From Mxb001 sp046046455 (GTDB taxonomy: Bacteria; Actinomycetota; Actinomycetes; S36-B12): a stretch of 12,498 bases of DNA. The position numbers and the translations under genes are program-made. How positions within the stretch are numbered: the first letter of the stretch is position 1; every line of letters starts with the position of its first letter. The notes beneath the pieces are model-generated. The model saw nothing but the letters and a program-made list of their open reading frames with translations, was not told the DNA's origin and searched no databases. Positions 1 through 7,440 of this stretch are shown one piece after another. The stretch is taken from assembly GCA_046046455.1 (NCBI GenBank), contig JBJOJS010000016.1, forward strand, positions 1 through 12,498, given 5' to 3'.

Positions 1-238
1 GCACGAGATCGGCGAACTGCTGCAGCGGAACGAACGCATCGACCGCGTCATCGGGGTCCACCCGTTCGACGGTCGGGACCGCGAAGAAGGCGAGCACCCC
101 CATGGGCGGGCAGGTGAACACGCCGATCGCACGATCCGACGTGACGACCCGCGACGACAGGGCCGGGTCCCACCTCAGCTGCCTCCGGCAGAACCCCTCG
201 AGGAACCGCGCCTCGGGCTCTGCCAGTCGGATCGTCAC
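1..238 (-). CDS. Unidentified protein, N-terminal 79 codons only (runs off the left edge)
   Basis: The reading frame is open from a GTG at 238-236 to the window edge. The GTG overlaps the thioesterase stop codon in a 4-base GTGA arrangement, which suggests translational coupling and is the reason for choosing this start; an AGGAG run lies right against the GTG, too close to be a textbook ribosome binding site. The visible protein begins VTIRLAEPEARFLEGF and continues through a Cys-containing stretch (VFTCPPMGVLAFFAVP) and an acidic stretch (VDPDDAVDAF). I do not recognise the family and see no signal peptide or catalytic motif in this fragment. The position as third gene after ettA and a thioesterase suggests a small cytoplasmic protein expressed with them. 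Existence of the gene is fairly secure; its function is unknown. Confidence 0.7.
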   Translation of the reverse strand, partial: MTIRLAEPEARFLEGFCRRQLRWDPALSSRVVTSDRAIGVFTCPPMGVLAFFAVPTVERVDPDDAVDAFVPLQQFADLV

Positions 239-660
239 TCCTGAATTCTCAGGGGCTCCAACACGGCCCGCAACTCCGCGGCCATGCGCACGGGGCGGCC
301 GGACTCCTGGTCGAGCACAGCCAGGACGGTGCTCGCCTCGGCGGCGACGTCGCCGTGCTCGTCGATGATCCGGTACTTCAGCGTGTAGGACGTGTTGCCC
401 AGATGAGCGACCCAGGTCTCGATGACCACCGGCTCGGCCGCGAGCAGCAGCGGCTTGCGGTGGGTGATCTCCTGCTTGACGACGACCTGCGAGACGCCGT
501 GGCCGTGGACGAGGCGGAAGTCGCGCAGCAGTCCGACCCGGGCCTCCTGCAGGTAGTCGTGGAACACGACGTTGTTGACGTGCCCGAGCGGGTCGAGGTC
601 ACTGAACCGCCGGTGAACAGGGATCCGGGCGATGCGCGGGTCCGATGCCGAGTCAGTCAC
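235..660 (-). CDS. Hotdog-fold acyl-CoA thioesterase, 4HBT/YbgC-like
   Basis: A 141-residue protein of the usual length for single-domain 4-hydroxybenzoyl-CoA thioesterase relatives. Such proteins hydrolyse acyl-CoA thioesters in the cytoplasm as dimers or tetramers; the substrate here cannot be told from sequence. The family signature is clear near the N-terminus: FSDLDPLGHVNN followed by Y36, E39 and R41, with D23 at the position of the catalytic Asp and G26-H27-x-N29-N30 forming the turn before the hotdog helix. The rest (residues 45-141) has the alternating hydrophobic pattern of the beta sheet, including VVVKQEITHRKPL and TSYTLKYRI. The start is a GTG at 660-658 that overlaps the 3' end of ettA by 8 bases, so it is probably translated by coupling; I see no strong Shine-Dalgarno sequence. 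In many actinobacteria a thioesterase of this kind lies near ettA. Confidence 0.9.
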   Translation of the reverse strand: MTDSASDPRIARIPVHRRFSDLDPLGHVNNVVFHDYLQEARVGLLRDFRLVHGHGVSQVVVKQEITHRKPLLLAAEPVVIETWVAHLGNTSYTLKYRIIDEHGDVAAEASTVLAVLDQESGRPVRMAAELRAVLEPLRIQE

Positions 661-2350
661 GGGTGAGCTTGCGGTAGGTCGCGCGATGCGGACGGGCCGC
701 GTCGGCGCCGAGCCGCTCGATCTTGTTCTTCTCGTAGGACTCGAAGTTGCCCTCGAACCAGAACCACTGCGAGTCGCCCTCGTAGGCGAGGATGTGGGTG
801 GCGATGCGATCGAGGAACCACCGATCGTGAGAGGTGATCACGGCGCAGCCGGGGAACTCCAGGAGGGCGTTCTCCAGAGAGCCGAGGGTCTCGACGTCCA
901 GGTCGTTGGTGGGCTCGTCGAGCAGGAGCAGATTGCCGCCCATCTTGAGGGTGAGCGCGAGATTGAGTCGATTGCGCTCGCCGCCGGAGAGCACGCCCGC
1001 GGGCTTCTGCTGATCGGGACCCTTGAAGCCGAATGCGGAGACATACGCTCGCGAGGGCATCTCGACCTGGCCGACCTTGATCCAATCGAGCCCGTCGGAG
1101 ACAACCTCCCACACGTTCTTCTTGGGGTCGAGGCCCGAGCGGCTCTGGTCGACGTAGGACAGCGTGACGGTCTCACCGACCTTGATGTCACCCGAGGTGG
1201 GCAGCTCGTCCTTGTCATCGGATCCGCCCTGCGCGGCGGCCACGATCATGCGGAAGAGCGTCGTCTTGCCGACGCCGTTGGGGCCGATGACGCCGACGAT
1301 GCCATTGCGCGGGAGCGTGAAGGACAGATCGTCGAGCAGCACCCGGTCGCCGAAGGCCTTGGTGAGGTGGCTCGCCTCGACGACGACGTTGCCCAGGCGG
1401 GGGCCAGGGGGGATCTGGATCTCGTCGAAGTCGAGCTTGCGAGTCTTCTCCGCCTCCGCAGCCATCTCCTCGTAGCGCTCGAGGCGCGAGCGGCTCTTGG
1501 TCTGGCGCGCACGGGCGCTGGAGCGCACCCACTCGAGCTCATCGGTGAGGCGCTTCTTGAGTTTGGCGTCGCGCTGGCCCTCGACCTTGAGGCGAGCGGC
1601 CTTCTTCTCGAGGTAGACCGAGTAGTTGCCCTCGTAGGGGTAGGCGTGGCCGCGGTCGAGCTCAAGGATCCACTGCGCGACGTTGTCGAGGAAGTAGCGG
1701 TCGTGGGTGATCGCGATGACCGTGCCCGGGTATTTCTCGAGGTGCTGCTCGAGCCACTGCACACTCTCGGCGTCGAGGTGGTTGGTGGGCTCGTCCAGCA
1801 GCAGCAGGTCGGGCTGCTGGAGCAGGAGCTTGCACAGGGCGACGCGGCGCTTCTCACCACCGGAGAGGACGCTCACGTCGGCATCGGGCGCCGGGCAGCG
1901 CAGGGCATCCATGGCCTGCTCGAGCTGGGAGTCGAGGTCCCAGGCATTGCGGTGGTCGATCTCCTCCTGGAGCTTGCCCATCTCGGACATGAGAGCGTCG
2001 AAGTCGGCGTCGGGGTCGGCCATCTGCGCTGAGATCTCGTTGAAGCGGTCCACCATGGCCTTGGTCTCCGCCACGCCCTCCTCGACGTTCTCCAGGACCG
2101 TCTTGGACTCATCGAGCATCGGCTCCTGCATGAGGATCCCGACGGTGAAGCCCGGTGTGAGGATCGCATCGCCGTTGGAAACCTGGTCGACACCGGCCAT
2201 GATCTTGAGCAGCGAGGACTTGCCCGCGCCATTGGGACCGACGACGCCGATCTTGGCCCCCGGCAGGAAGGACAGCGTGACGTCGTCGAGGACGACCTTG
2301 TCGCCGTGCGCCTTGCGTGCCTTGCGGAGGGTGTAGATGAACTCGGCCAT
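653..2350 (-). CDS. ettA: Energy-dependent translational throttle protein EttA (ABC-F ATPase)
   Basis: A cytoplasmic ABC-F protein of 565 residues, close to the roughly 555-560 usual for EttA. It binds the ribosomal E site and gates entry into elongation according to the ATP/ADP ratio. Two ABC domains are complete. Domain 1 has Walker A GPNGAGKS at 38-45, signature LSGGEKRR at 162-169, Walker B LLLLDEP at 182-188 with catalytic E187, and switch H216. Domain 2 has Walker A GPNGVGKT at 356-363, signature LSGGE at 454-458, LLLLDEP at 474-480 with E479, and H508. The inserted arm lies at about 95-139, and the charged linker that contacts P-site tRNA at about 242-322, rich in Arg/Lys and Glu. The N-terminus (MAEFIYTLRKARKAHGDK) matches the EttA start, supporting the ATG at 2350-2348. 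No Shine-Dalgarno sequence precedes it; instead a 9-bp hairpin abuts the ATG, and a possible -10 box is placed for a leaderless mRNA. It heads a run with the thioesterase and the next gene. Confidence 0.97.
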   Translation of the reverse strand: MAEFIYTLRKARKAHGDKVVLDDVTLSFLPGAKIGVVGPNGAGKSSLLKIMAGVDQVSNGDAILTPGFTVGILMQEPMLDESKTVLENVEEGVAETKAMVDRFNEISAQMADPDADFDALMSEMGKLQEEIDHRNAWDLDSQLEQAMDALRCPAPDADVSVLSGGEKRRVALCKLLLQQPDLLLLDEPTNHLDAESVQWLEQHLEKYPGTVIAITHDRYFLDNVAQWILELDRGHAYPYEGNYSVYLEKKAARLKVEGQRDAKLKKRLTDELEWVRSSARARQTKSRSRLERYEEMAAEAEKTRKLDFDEIQIPPGPRLGNVVVEASHLTKAFGDRVLLDDLSFTLPRNGIVGVIGPNGVGKTTLFRMIVAAAQGGSDDKDELPTSGDIKVGETVTLSYVDQSRSGLDPKKNVWEVVSDGLDWIKVGQVEMPSRAYVSAFGFKGPDQQKPAGVLSGGERNRLNLALTLKMGGNLLLLDEPTNDLDVETLGSLENALLEFPGCAVITSHDRWFLDRIATHILAYEGDSQWFWFEGNFESYEKNKIERLGADAARPHRATYRKLTRD

Positions 2351-2351
2351 A

Positions 2352-2374
2352 GGGCCGAGCCTAGTGCTCGGCCC
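2352..2374 (-). terminator. Perfect 9-bp GC-rich hairpin between RHS-B and ettA
   Basis: The arms GGGCCGAGC and GCTCGGCCC are perfectly complementary and enclose a 5-base loop (ACTAG on the minus strand). The hairpin begins 18 bases after the RHS-B stop codon and ends one base before the ettA ATG. There is no U tract, but GC-rich stem-loops without U tracts are common 3' ends in actinobacteria, so it may end or attenuate the RHS-B transcript. The alternative is that it is an ettA leader structure hiding the start codon on read-through transcripts. The structure is certain from the sequence; its role is inferred. Confidence 0.6.
2358..2363 (-). promoter_or_regulatory. Possible -10 box for leaderless ettA mRNA
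   Basis: TAGGCT fits the TAnnnT pattern of actinobacterial -10 elements and ends exactly 7 bases before the A of the ettA ATG, the spacing expected if transcription starts on the initiation codon. No clear -35 element is visible at 16-19 bases, though a TTCACG lies about 20 bases upstream. The box falls within the loop and right arm of the hairpin, so the match may be chance. The absence of any Shine-Dalgarno sequence supports a leaderless start. Confidence 0.3.
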
Positions 2375-2392
2375 CTCAGGACCCGTGAAGGG

Positions 2393-5300
2393 CTACTGCA
2401 GGTGCCTGCTCGCGAAATCCGCGAACGCCTTCTGGTCTTTGGTCGAGCCGAAGACGTAGTTGTCGAGGTTGATCTCCCCGCCCTGTCCCAAGTTCAGGAC
2501 CTGCACCTCCTTCTTCGGCGCGTACTGCTTCACCTGTTTGGCGACGTGGCGCTTCATCGCTCTCCGCATTGCCGCTTCTTCCTGCGCCAGGAAATCGCCA
2601 CCTCCGAATTCGGCGGTCATCCGCCGCTTGAGGTTCCAGTCGCTGATAGCCTCGTACTCGCCCCAGCCCGCAGGCTTCTGGACCAACGGGGCCACTCCTG
2701 CGGGAGCCTCCTGGATCACGGGGGCAACCGCATCGGTCACGGATGGACGCCGTGGCGCCTTGAGCTTGCGGATGTTCTTGATCCCTCGGACAACTCCGGT
2801 GAGGCCGGCGGTCGCACCGACGGCGGCGATGGCGATGCCAGCGATCATGAGTCCCTGGTCGGAGTCAGCGCCGGCCTTGACGGCGATGAAGATGCCGGCG
2901 CCTGTCGCGGCGGCACCGGCGACTCCCGTGACCCACGCCGTTGCCTTGATGATGGATGGAGTCGTGAATCCCCGCCCGAACACGGCGAAGCCAGTAGCGA
3001 CGATCGCGGCGATACCCGCGCCGATGACCACGAGGGTGTCGCCGAAGACGGACTCCTCGCTGCCGCCGGAGGGGTCGCGGTAGTTGATGGGGTCGCCGGA
3101 GGTGTAGGCGTAGAGCGCGTTGCCGCCGTCGATCAGGGGGTCGGGAGTGAGGAACAGTCCCAGGCCGGGGTGGTAGGGCCGAGCACCCATGATGGTGATG
3201 GAGGCCGATCCGGGCAGGGTTTCCAGTCCCATGCCCGCACGCCATGTGTAGTCCTTGACCCCGTCCGCGCCACCGGTGCTGGCGGTGGTGATGGGTTCGC
3301 CGTAGGGACCGAACCTGTCGGCGGGCGCCAGGGCGCTGTCGCCGGTGGTGCCGGCCAGCGTCGGCAGGGTGAGGGTGGCCATGGCCGAGCCCGACAGGTC
3401 GGGGATGGTGGCCGTCGCGGTGCCACTTCGCACCGTGACCTGGACCCCTCCGGGCAGTTCGTACTGGGTGGCGATGACCGCACCGGGCGCGCCGGTGGCA
3501 TCGCTGGACATCGTGAAGGCTCCGGCATAGCGGACAGTGGAGGTGCCGGTCGCGGTCGAGACGGTGCGCAGGAGCGTGCTGCCACCAAGGTCTTGCATGG
3601 TGATGGTCGCGGTGTCGTCGCCGCTTTGCTCCAGGCGCGCCATCGACGACCCCAGGCCCCACTCGATGCGCACCGGGGCATCCCCACCGATGGAGGTGAC
3701 ACGACCGAAACCGTCGTAGCCCAACCTGGCTGAGTCGGCGCCGGTGCGATCGCCGGTGACGAGCGGGTCCGTGGTCGAGATCGCACGACCAGCATCGTCG
3801 TAGCAGGTGACGTAGCCGGTGCCGTTGCGCTTGCCCGAGGTGCGCAGCCCGTCACGGCCCGGGGCGTAGCCGGCCGTGGGGCAAGAGGCATCCTGCGCCG
3901 CGAAGGCATAGTCGAACACGGTCGAGGACGAAGCCTCACCGGTGCCCGTGGTGATCGTGGCGCGGGTCAGGCGCGCGGTACCCGGATCGTAGGCATAGGT
4001 GCGCTGCTCATTGGCGGCACCGCCGCGAGTCAGCGTTTCGCTGATGATCCGGCCGAACGCGGTCAACTCCTGGGCATGGCTCCAGCGCTGGCCGGCCGCG
4101 TTCACTGTCAGCGACTTCGCTCGTCCAGCCTGGTCGTAGGTGTACGTCGTTTGCGCGCCACCGGGATACGTCACCGACGCGATCCGGGCATATTCGTCGT
4201 AGGCCACCGTGGCGGCCTTCACCCCATTGACGCTCACTGACGAGAGCTGACCATCCTTCGCCCGATAGGTATAGGTCGTCACCAGTGCAGTGCCATCCGG
4301 CGCCGTCTGCGTGACCTTCGCCGGCTGGCCCAGGTCGTCGTAGGTCGTGCGCACAACCACACCACTCGACCCGGTCTGCTCCACGACCTCGCCCTGGAGG
4401 TTCAACGTCGTCTGCGACCACACCGCACCCAACGCCACTTCACCCGCACCGGGGCCTGCGGTGATCGTCGTCCGGCTCACCCGGTAGTCACCGCCCACGG
4501 CCGGATCGGTCACGGACGACTCCACCAACAGACCTGCGCCGTCGAATACACGAGCGCTTCGCACCGTGCCGTCAGGGAAGTAGTCCGTGCACGTGGTCTG
4601 CGTGTCGCCACCGGGCCCCACCAGCGTCTCCGCCACCACTCGGCCCGAGAGATCCGGCCACGCGGTCACCACGGAGCCGTCCTGGCGGGTCACCGACCGC
4701 ATCTGACCTGACACGGTCACCTGACCGGCTCCGCACGCCTGCGGCAGCGCGACGGTCGCGTCATCGGGCCAGTACGCCGACACCTGCACCGCCCCGCCCG
4801 GGGTGGTGGCCTGCGTCAGCCGATCCCACCGATCGTCGTAGACGTACCGCGAGACCAAACCGCCTGGCTCATTGACCTGGGATGGCCGACCCGATGCAGG
4901 GTCGTCAAAGGCCATCACCGTCTGCGGATCCTTGGACCGACCCGCGAACACATCGTTGGTGGAAGCCTGCGTCACCAGGCCATAGCCCGGCGTCACCTCA
5001 TCGAAGCCGATCGGGGCCGGCTGCTGCCCCACCGGAGCCGCCGACACCGCGAACGAACCCCGCTCTGCGCCGCGTGAGACCTCGACGCTCACCTGCGTGT
5101 AGTCCCCCGCCCACGCCGGCACCCGGCAGGACCCTTGGGTATCCACCTGGCACACCTGGGAGCCGATGCGCACCCGCACATCCGCGCCGGTGGACTCGAC
5201 CCGCAGTGCCCAGCCACCCGCCTCACGGGCCTTCTGCTGCGCGGATGCCGGTGGATCCCATATCCCCGTTGCCTGACCTGACCAGCCCCGCTCGCGACCG

Positions 5301-7192
5301 GACCAGGCGTAGGACACACCGCCACGCGTCGGGGTCGCGGCCCAGAACTCCGGCATCCGCTTGCCCCCCGCACCCACCAGTGCACGCAGGCCCACCAGGT
5401 CCTTTTCCCGAGCACCCGCGCCCGTCGTATCGAAGTCCTGCCCGGTCTGGGCAGCCCGACCACCCGCCGTGGGACCCGTCGTCGCGATGACCAGACCCAG
5501 ATCGTTGTAGCGGTACGTCGTCACCCGGCCCAGGCCATCGACCTGCCGCGCTACCCGACCCCGCTTATCCACCTCGACACGTGACACCACACCGGAGGCA
5601 TCCTGAGACTTCAATGCCACCCACGATGTCGGGTCGAGCCATGCCGACTTCCCCAACCGGTACTCCCCCGCCGTCAGCGTCGAGGTCGCCGTCACGGTCG
5701 GTGCGGAATCACGGTCCTTCACCCACGCCTTCAGTACCCGCTCGTCCACCTGCGGGAGCGTCCACCGCTGCACCGCACCAGACGCAAGCCGAACCGACGT
5801 CGCACGGCCAGCCGAGTCATAGGACACACGAGTCATCACCTGCTCGGCCGACGCATCGACCAGGCCCACCCTGTTGGCGAATACACCACGCTCGGTCACC
5901 AACCTGCCACGCGTATCCCACCCCAGCGATGTCGCCACCTCACCGGGATTCATCACCAAGCCGACCTGCGCCGCGCCGTTTACCCCTGCGACGTAGCCCA
6001 GCTGCGTCGCGGTGCCATCGGGATAGCCGATCGCGCACAGCAGCCCGTCCGGCACCGCCGCCCAACCCCCCGACCACGACGATGACGCACACCCCGCACC
6101 CGCGGCCCCGGCGTACGACAGCACTGCCGAACGACCCACCTCATTGGTCACCGACGCAAGTCGGCCCTGCCCATCCCAGGTCACGCCCGCGACCTGTCGG
6201 CCACCGCTGAACACCCGCGACACACGGAAGACCTGCTGCCCCGCTGCCGTATCGCCACCGGTGAAGCGCGTCGTCGTGCCTTCGGCCGACACGAACTCCC
6301 ACTCATCGCCATCCACCCGGCGCAACTCATTGGAGAAGCCGGGAGCGCCACCGGTCACCTGCACCCATACGCCATCAGCGTTGCGGGCGAAGGCGAGCAC
6401 CGAACCGTCCCAGCCGACCACCCTCGCGATGCCGTCGGACGCCCGCACGAGCACGCTCGCATACGGAGAGCCCGAGCCGACCGCCACACGCCACCCGGGC
6501 GGCAGGCCGCCGGGGAGTCCCGGACGCAGGGATGCGGGGGGCACCCACGCTGCTGACCAACCCAGGGACACGCTTCCGGTGCCCACGGGACCTGGCAGAC
6601 CCGGCGAAGCCCAACCCCAGGACACCCCGCCTGACACCGACGACACCGTTATGCCACCGATGGTCGAGTCGGCGCCGCCAGCAGCCCATGCACCGCGTAC
6701 GACGAACCAGCCCGCCCGGGTCCATCGCGCACCGTCCTCGGATACCTCCACCCGATACGCGCCACCGGCCGGCAGTGACACTCCCACGCGAGCCCAGCCA
6801 CCGGTCATGCGTCCGGACCACACCACGACGCCATCCGCAGGGCCCGACACCGACGCATCGACCACCCGCACCTGCACTGAGGAATCCGTCTCGCGCATCA
6901 GCCCGGGCACCGCGAGGAAGGGCTCCACACCCGAGGAGACGCCGCCATCGGGCATCACGGCAACCTCAAGGGGGCCGGTCGGAGCGAGCGCACCCGAACC
7001 TGGCGCGACCGGGATCGGGCCCAGCGACTCCACGCCTCCCGCGGCAGCGCGCGGAGGAGCATCCGATCCAGCGCCGGACTCCCCGCTCGTGGGCGTCGCC
7101 GAGGCCGGAGCGACGCCACCGGCCAGCAGCCCAGCGGCCATCGCCGCACTCGACACCGCTACCACAACCGAACGCGCCAGCCCCTGTCCCAT
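2393..7192 (-). CDS. RHS-B: secreted RHS/YD-repeat protein with three hydrophobic segments and C-terminal tail
   Basis: A complete 1599-residue protein. Residues 1-32 form a Sec signal peptide (R7, hydrophobic 9-27, cleavage after APASA at about 32). A Gly/Pro/Ala-rich linker and beta-rich N-terminal domains follow, including a GLPPGW segment (about 230-234) like the start of SpvB/RHS shells. The YD-repeat core runs from about 336 to 1376, with units such as YDSAGRA, YNDLGLV, YDDLGQP and YDQAGRA. Within it, residues about 600-720 interrupt the repeats and resemble a degenerate PA14-type domain with a CX7C pair (C681/C689). The core closes with TPDPLIDGG and DPINYRDPSG (DPSG at 1373-1376). Hydrophobic segments follow at about 1386-1405, 1416-1438 and 1448-1468, then a basic stretch (RGIKNIRKLKAPRR) and a soluble tail to 1599 that I do not recognise. 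There are eight cysteines, all matched in RHS-A. RHS proteins build a hollow beta shell around a C-terminal cargo; this one could be a surface protein or a polymorphic toxin. The ATG at 7192 is supported by the signal peptide. No immunity gene follows: the next gene is ettA. Confidence 0.93.
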   Translation of the reverse strand: MGQGLARSVVVAVSSAAMAAGLLAGGVAPASATPTSGESGAGSDAPPRAAAGGVESLGPIPVAPGSGALAPTGPLEVAVMPDGGVSSGVEPFLAVPGLMRETDSSVQVRVVDASVSGPADGVVVWSGRMTGGWARVGVSLPAGGAYRVEVSEDGARWTRAGWFVVRGAWAAGGADSTIGGITVSSVSGGVSWGWASPGLPGPVGTGSVSLGWSAAWVPPASLRPGLPGGLPPGWRVAVGSGSPYASVLVRASDGIARVVGWDGSVLAFARNADGVWVQVTGGAPGFSNELRRVDGDEWEFVSAEGTTTRFTGGDTAAGQQVFRVSRVFSGGRQVAGVTWDGQGRLASVTNEVGRSAVLSYAGAAGAGCASSSWSGGWAAVPDGLLCAIGYPDGTATQLGYVAGVNGAAQVGLVMNPGEVATSLGWDTRGRLVTERGVFANRVGLVDASAEQVMTRVSYDSAGRATSVRLASGAVQRWTLPQVDERVLKAWVKDRDSAPTVTATSTLTAGEYRLGKSAWLDPTSWVALKSQDASGVVSRVEVDKRGRVARQVDGLGRVTTYRYNDLGLVIATTGPTAGGRAAQTGQDFDTTGAGAREKDLVGLRALVGAGGKRMPEFWAATPTRGGVSYAWSGRERGWSGQATGIWDPPASAQQKAREAGGWALRVESTGADVRVRIGSQVCQVDTQGSCRVPAWAGDYTQVSVEVSRGAERGSFAVSAAPVGQQPAPIGFDEVTPGYGLVTQASTNDVFAGRSKDPQTVMAFDDPASGRPSQVNEPGGLVSRYVYDDRWDRLTQATTPGGAVQVSAYWPDDATVALPQACGAGQVTVSGQMRSVTRQDGSVVTAWPDLSGRVVAETLVGPGGDTQTTCTDYFPDGTVRSARVFDGAGLLVESSVTDPAVGGDYRVSRTTITAGPGAGEVALGAVWSQTTLNLQGEVVEQTGSSGVVVRTTYDDLGQPAKVTQTAPDGTALVTTYTYRAKDGQLSSVSVNGVKAATVAYDEYARIASVTYPGGAQTTYTYDQAGRAKSLTVNAAGQRWSHAQELTAFGRIISETLTRGGAANEQRTYAYDPGTARLTRATITTGTGEASSSTVFDYAFAAQDASCPTAGYAPGRDGLRTSGKRNGTGYVTCYDDAGRAISTTDPLVTGDRTGADSARLGYDGFGRVTSIGGDAPVRIEWGLGSSMARLEQSGDDTATITMQDLGGSTLLRTVSTATGTSTVRYAGAFTMSSDATGAPGAVIATQYELPGGVQVTVRSGTATATIPDLSGSAMATLTLPTLAGTTGDSALAPADRFGPYGEPITTASTGGADGVKDYTWRAGMGLETLPGSASITIMGARPYHPGLGLFLTPDPLIDGGNALYAYTSGDPINYRDPSGGSEESVFGDTLVVIGAGIAAIVATGFAVFGRGFTTPSIIKATAWVTGVAGAAATGAGIFIAVKAGADSDQGLMIAGIAIAAVGATAGLTGVVRGIKNIRKLKAPRRPSVTDAVAPVIQEAPAGVAPLVQKPAGWGEYEAISDWNLKRRMTAEFGGGDFLAQEEAAMRRAMKRHVAKQVKQYAPKKEVQVLNLGQGGEINLDNYVFGSTKDQKAFADFASRHLQ
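3083..3107 (-). repeat. 25-bp exact direct repeat at core/tail junction (RHS-B copy)
   Basis: This stretch encodes YTSGDPIN at the end of the RHS core and is identical over 25 bases to 8116-8140 in RHS-A, in the same codon phase. Flanking bases differ on both sides. It lies just upstream of the divergent C-terminal region, which is where RHS genes typically recombine to exchange tips. Confidence 0.85.
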
Positions 7193-7200
7193 AGAGGTGC

Positions 7201-7206
7201 AGGCTA
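7201..7206 (-). promoter_or_regulatory. Possible -10 box for leaderless RHS-B mRNA
   Basis: TAGCCT fits TAnnnT and ends 8 bases before the A of the RHS-B ATG. There is no Shine-Dalgarno sequence before the ATG (the preceding bases are GCACCTCT), which fits a leaderless transcript. No convincing -35 element is visible. The box shares the core ACTAG-C/G-CT with the one in front of ettA. Confidence 0.35.
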
Positions 7207-7428
7207 GTCGCGCCGCGTTCCTCGACGCCAGGTGAGAGGACCTAGAGGTTGCCGCTCAGTCGAGCCAGGACCTCGACCCCACCCGCGTCGCCCGAGAGCC
7301 GAGACGACTGGCGGCCCTCCTGAACCGGGTTTCCCCATATGAGTGGAGACTCTCCCTCGACGGCGTAGCGACCTCGGTCACTTCCTCGATGACGCTCATA
7401 CGCGCGGCGTACTGGGATACCACCGAGC

Positions 7429-7440
7429 GGCCGGCCGGCC
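7429..7440. repeat. Triple GGCC palindrome directly after the RHS-A stop
   Basis: Three tandem GGCC units form a 12-bp perfect palindrome that abuts the TGA of RHS-A (7443-7441). It could form a short GC stem in the transcript and help end it, but there is no U tract and the stem can be only about 4 bp with a loop, so a terminator role is weakly supported. Confidence 0.3.

Larger units (their letters stand above)
7193..7440. other. Gap between the two RHS genes; no convincing gene
   Basis: These 248 bases hold the probable promoter of RHS-B at the left end and a GGCC-rich palindrome next to the RHS-A stop. On the minus strand two frames stay open across most of the gap. One would allow a 47-residue protein from ATG 7399-7397 (MSVIEEVTEVATPSRESL...) to TGA at 7258-7256. 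The other, ending in TAG at 7244-7242, has the protein-like string RYAVEGESPLIWGNPVQEG but no start inside the gap. Neither start candidate has a Shine-Dalgarno sequence, and neither product is recognisable. Open frames are common by chance at this GC content, so I leave both uncalled. An RHS-associated immunity gene would be expected here if RHS-A were a classical toxin. A weak 6-bp stem (GTCGAG/CTCGAC, loop of 7) lies at 7259-7277. Confidence 0.5.

Noticed and set aside
632..2032. 466-codon plus-strand open frame
   Set aside because: It is antisense to ettA, which has complete ABC-F motifs. The product is a Val/Leu/Gly/Glu-rich string typical of reverse-strand frames in GC-rich genes.
2306..3733. 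475-codon plus-strand open frame
   Set aside because: It is antisense to the hydrophobic region and core end of RHS-B; low-complexity Gly/Asp/Arg composition and no recognisable domain.
6144..7235. 363-codon plus-strand open frame reaching past the RHS-B start
   Set aside because: Its composition is Pro/Thr/Arg/Ser-rich and it lies opposite the RHS-B signal peptide and N-terminal domain, which are convincing as protein.
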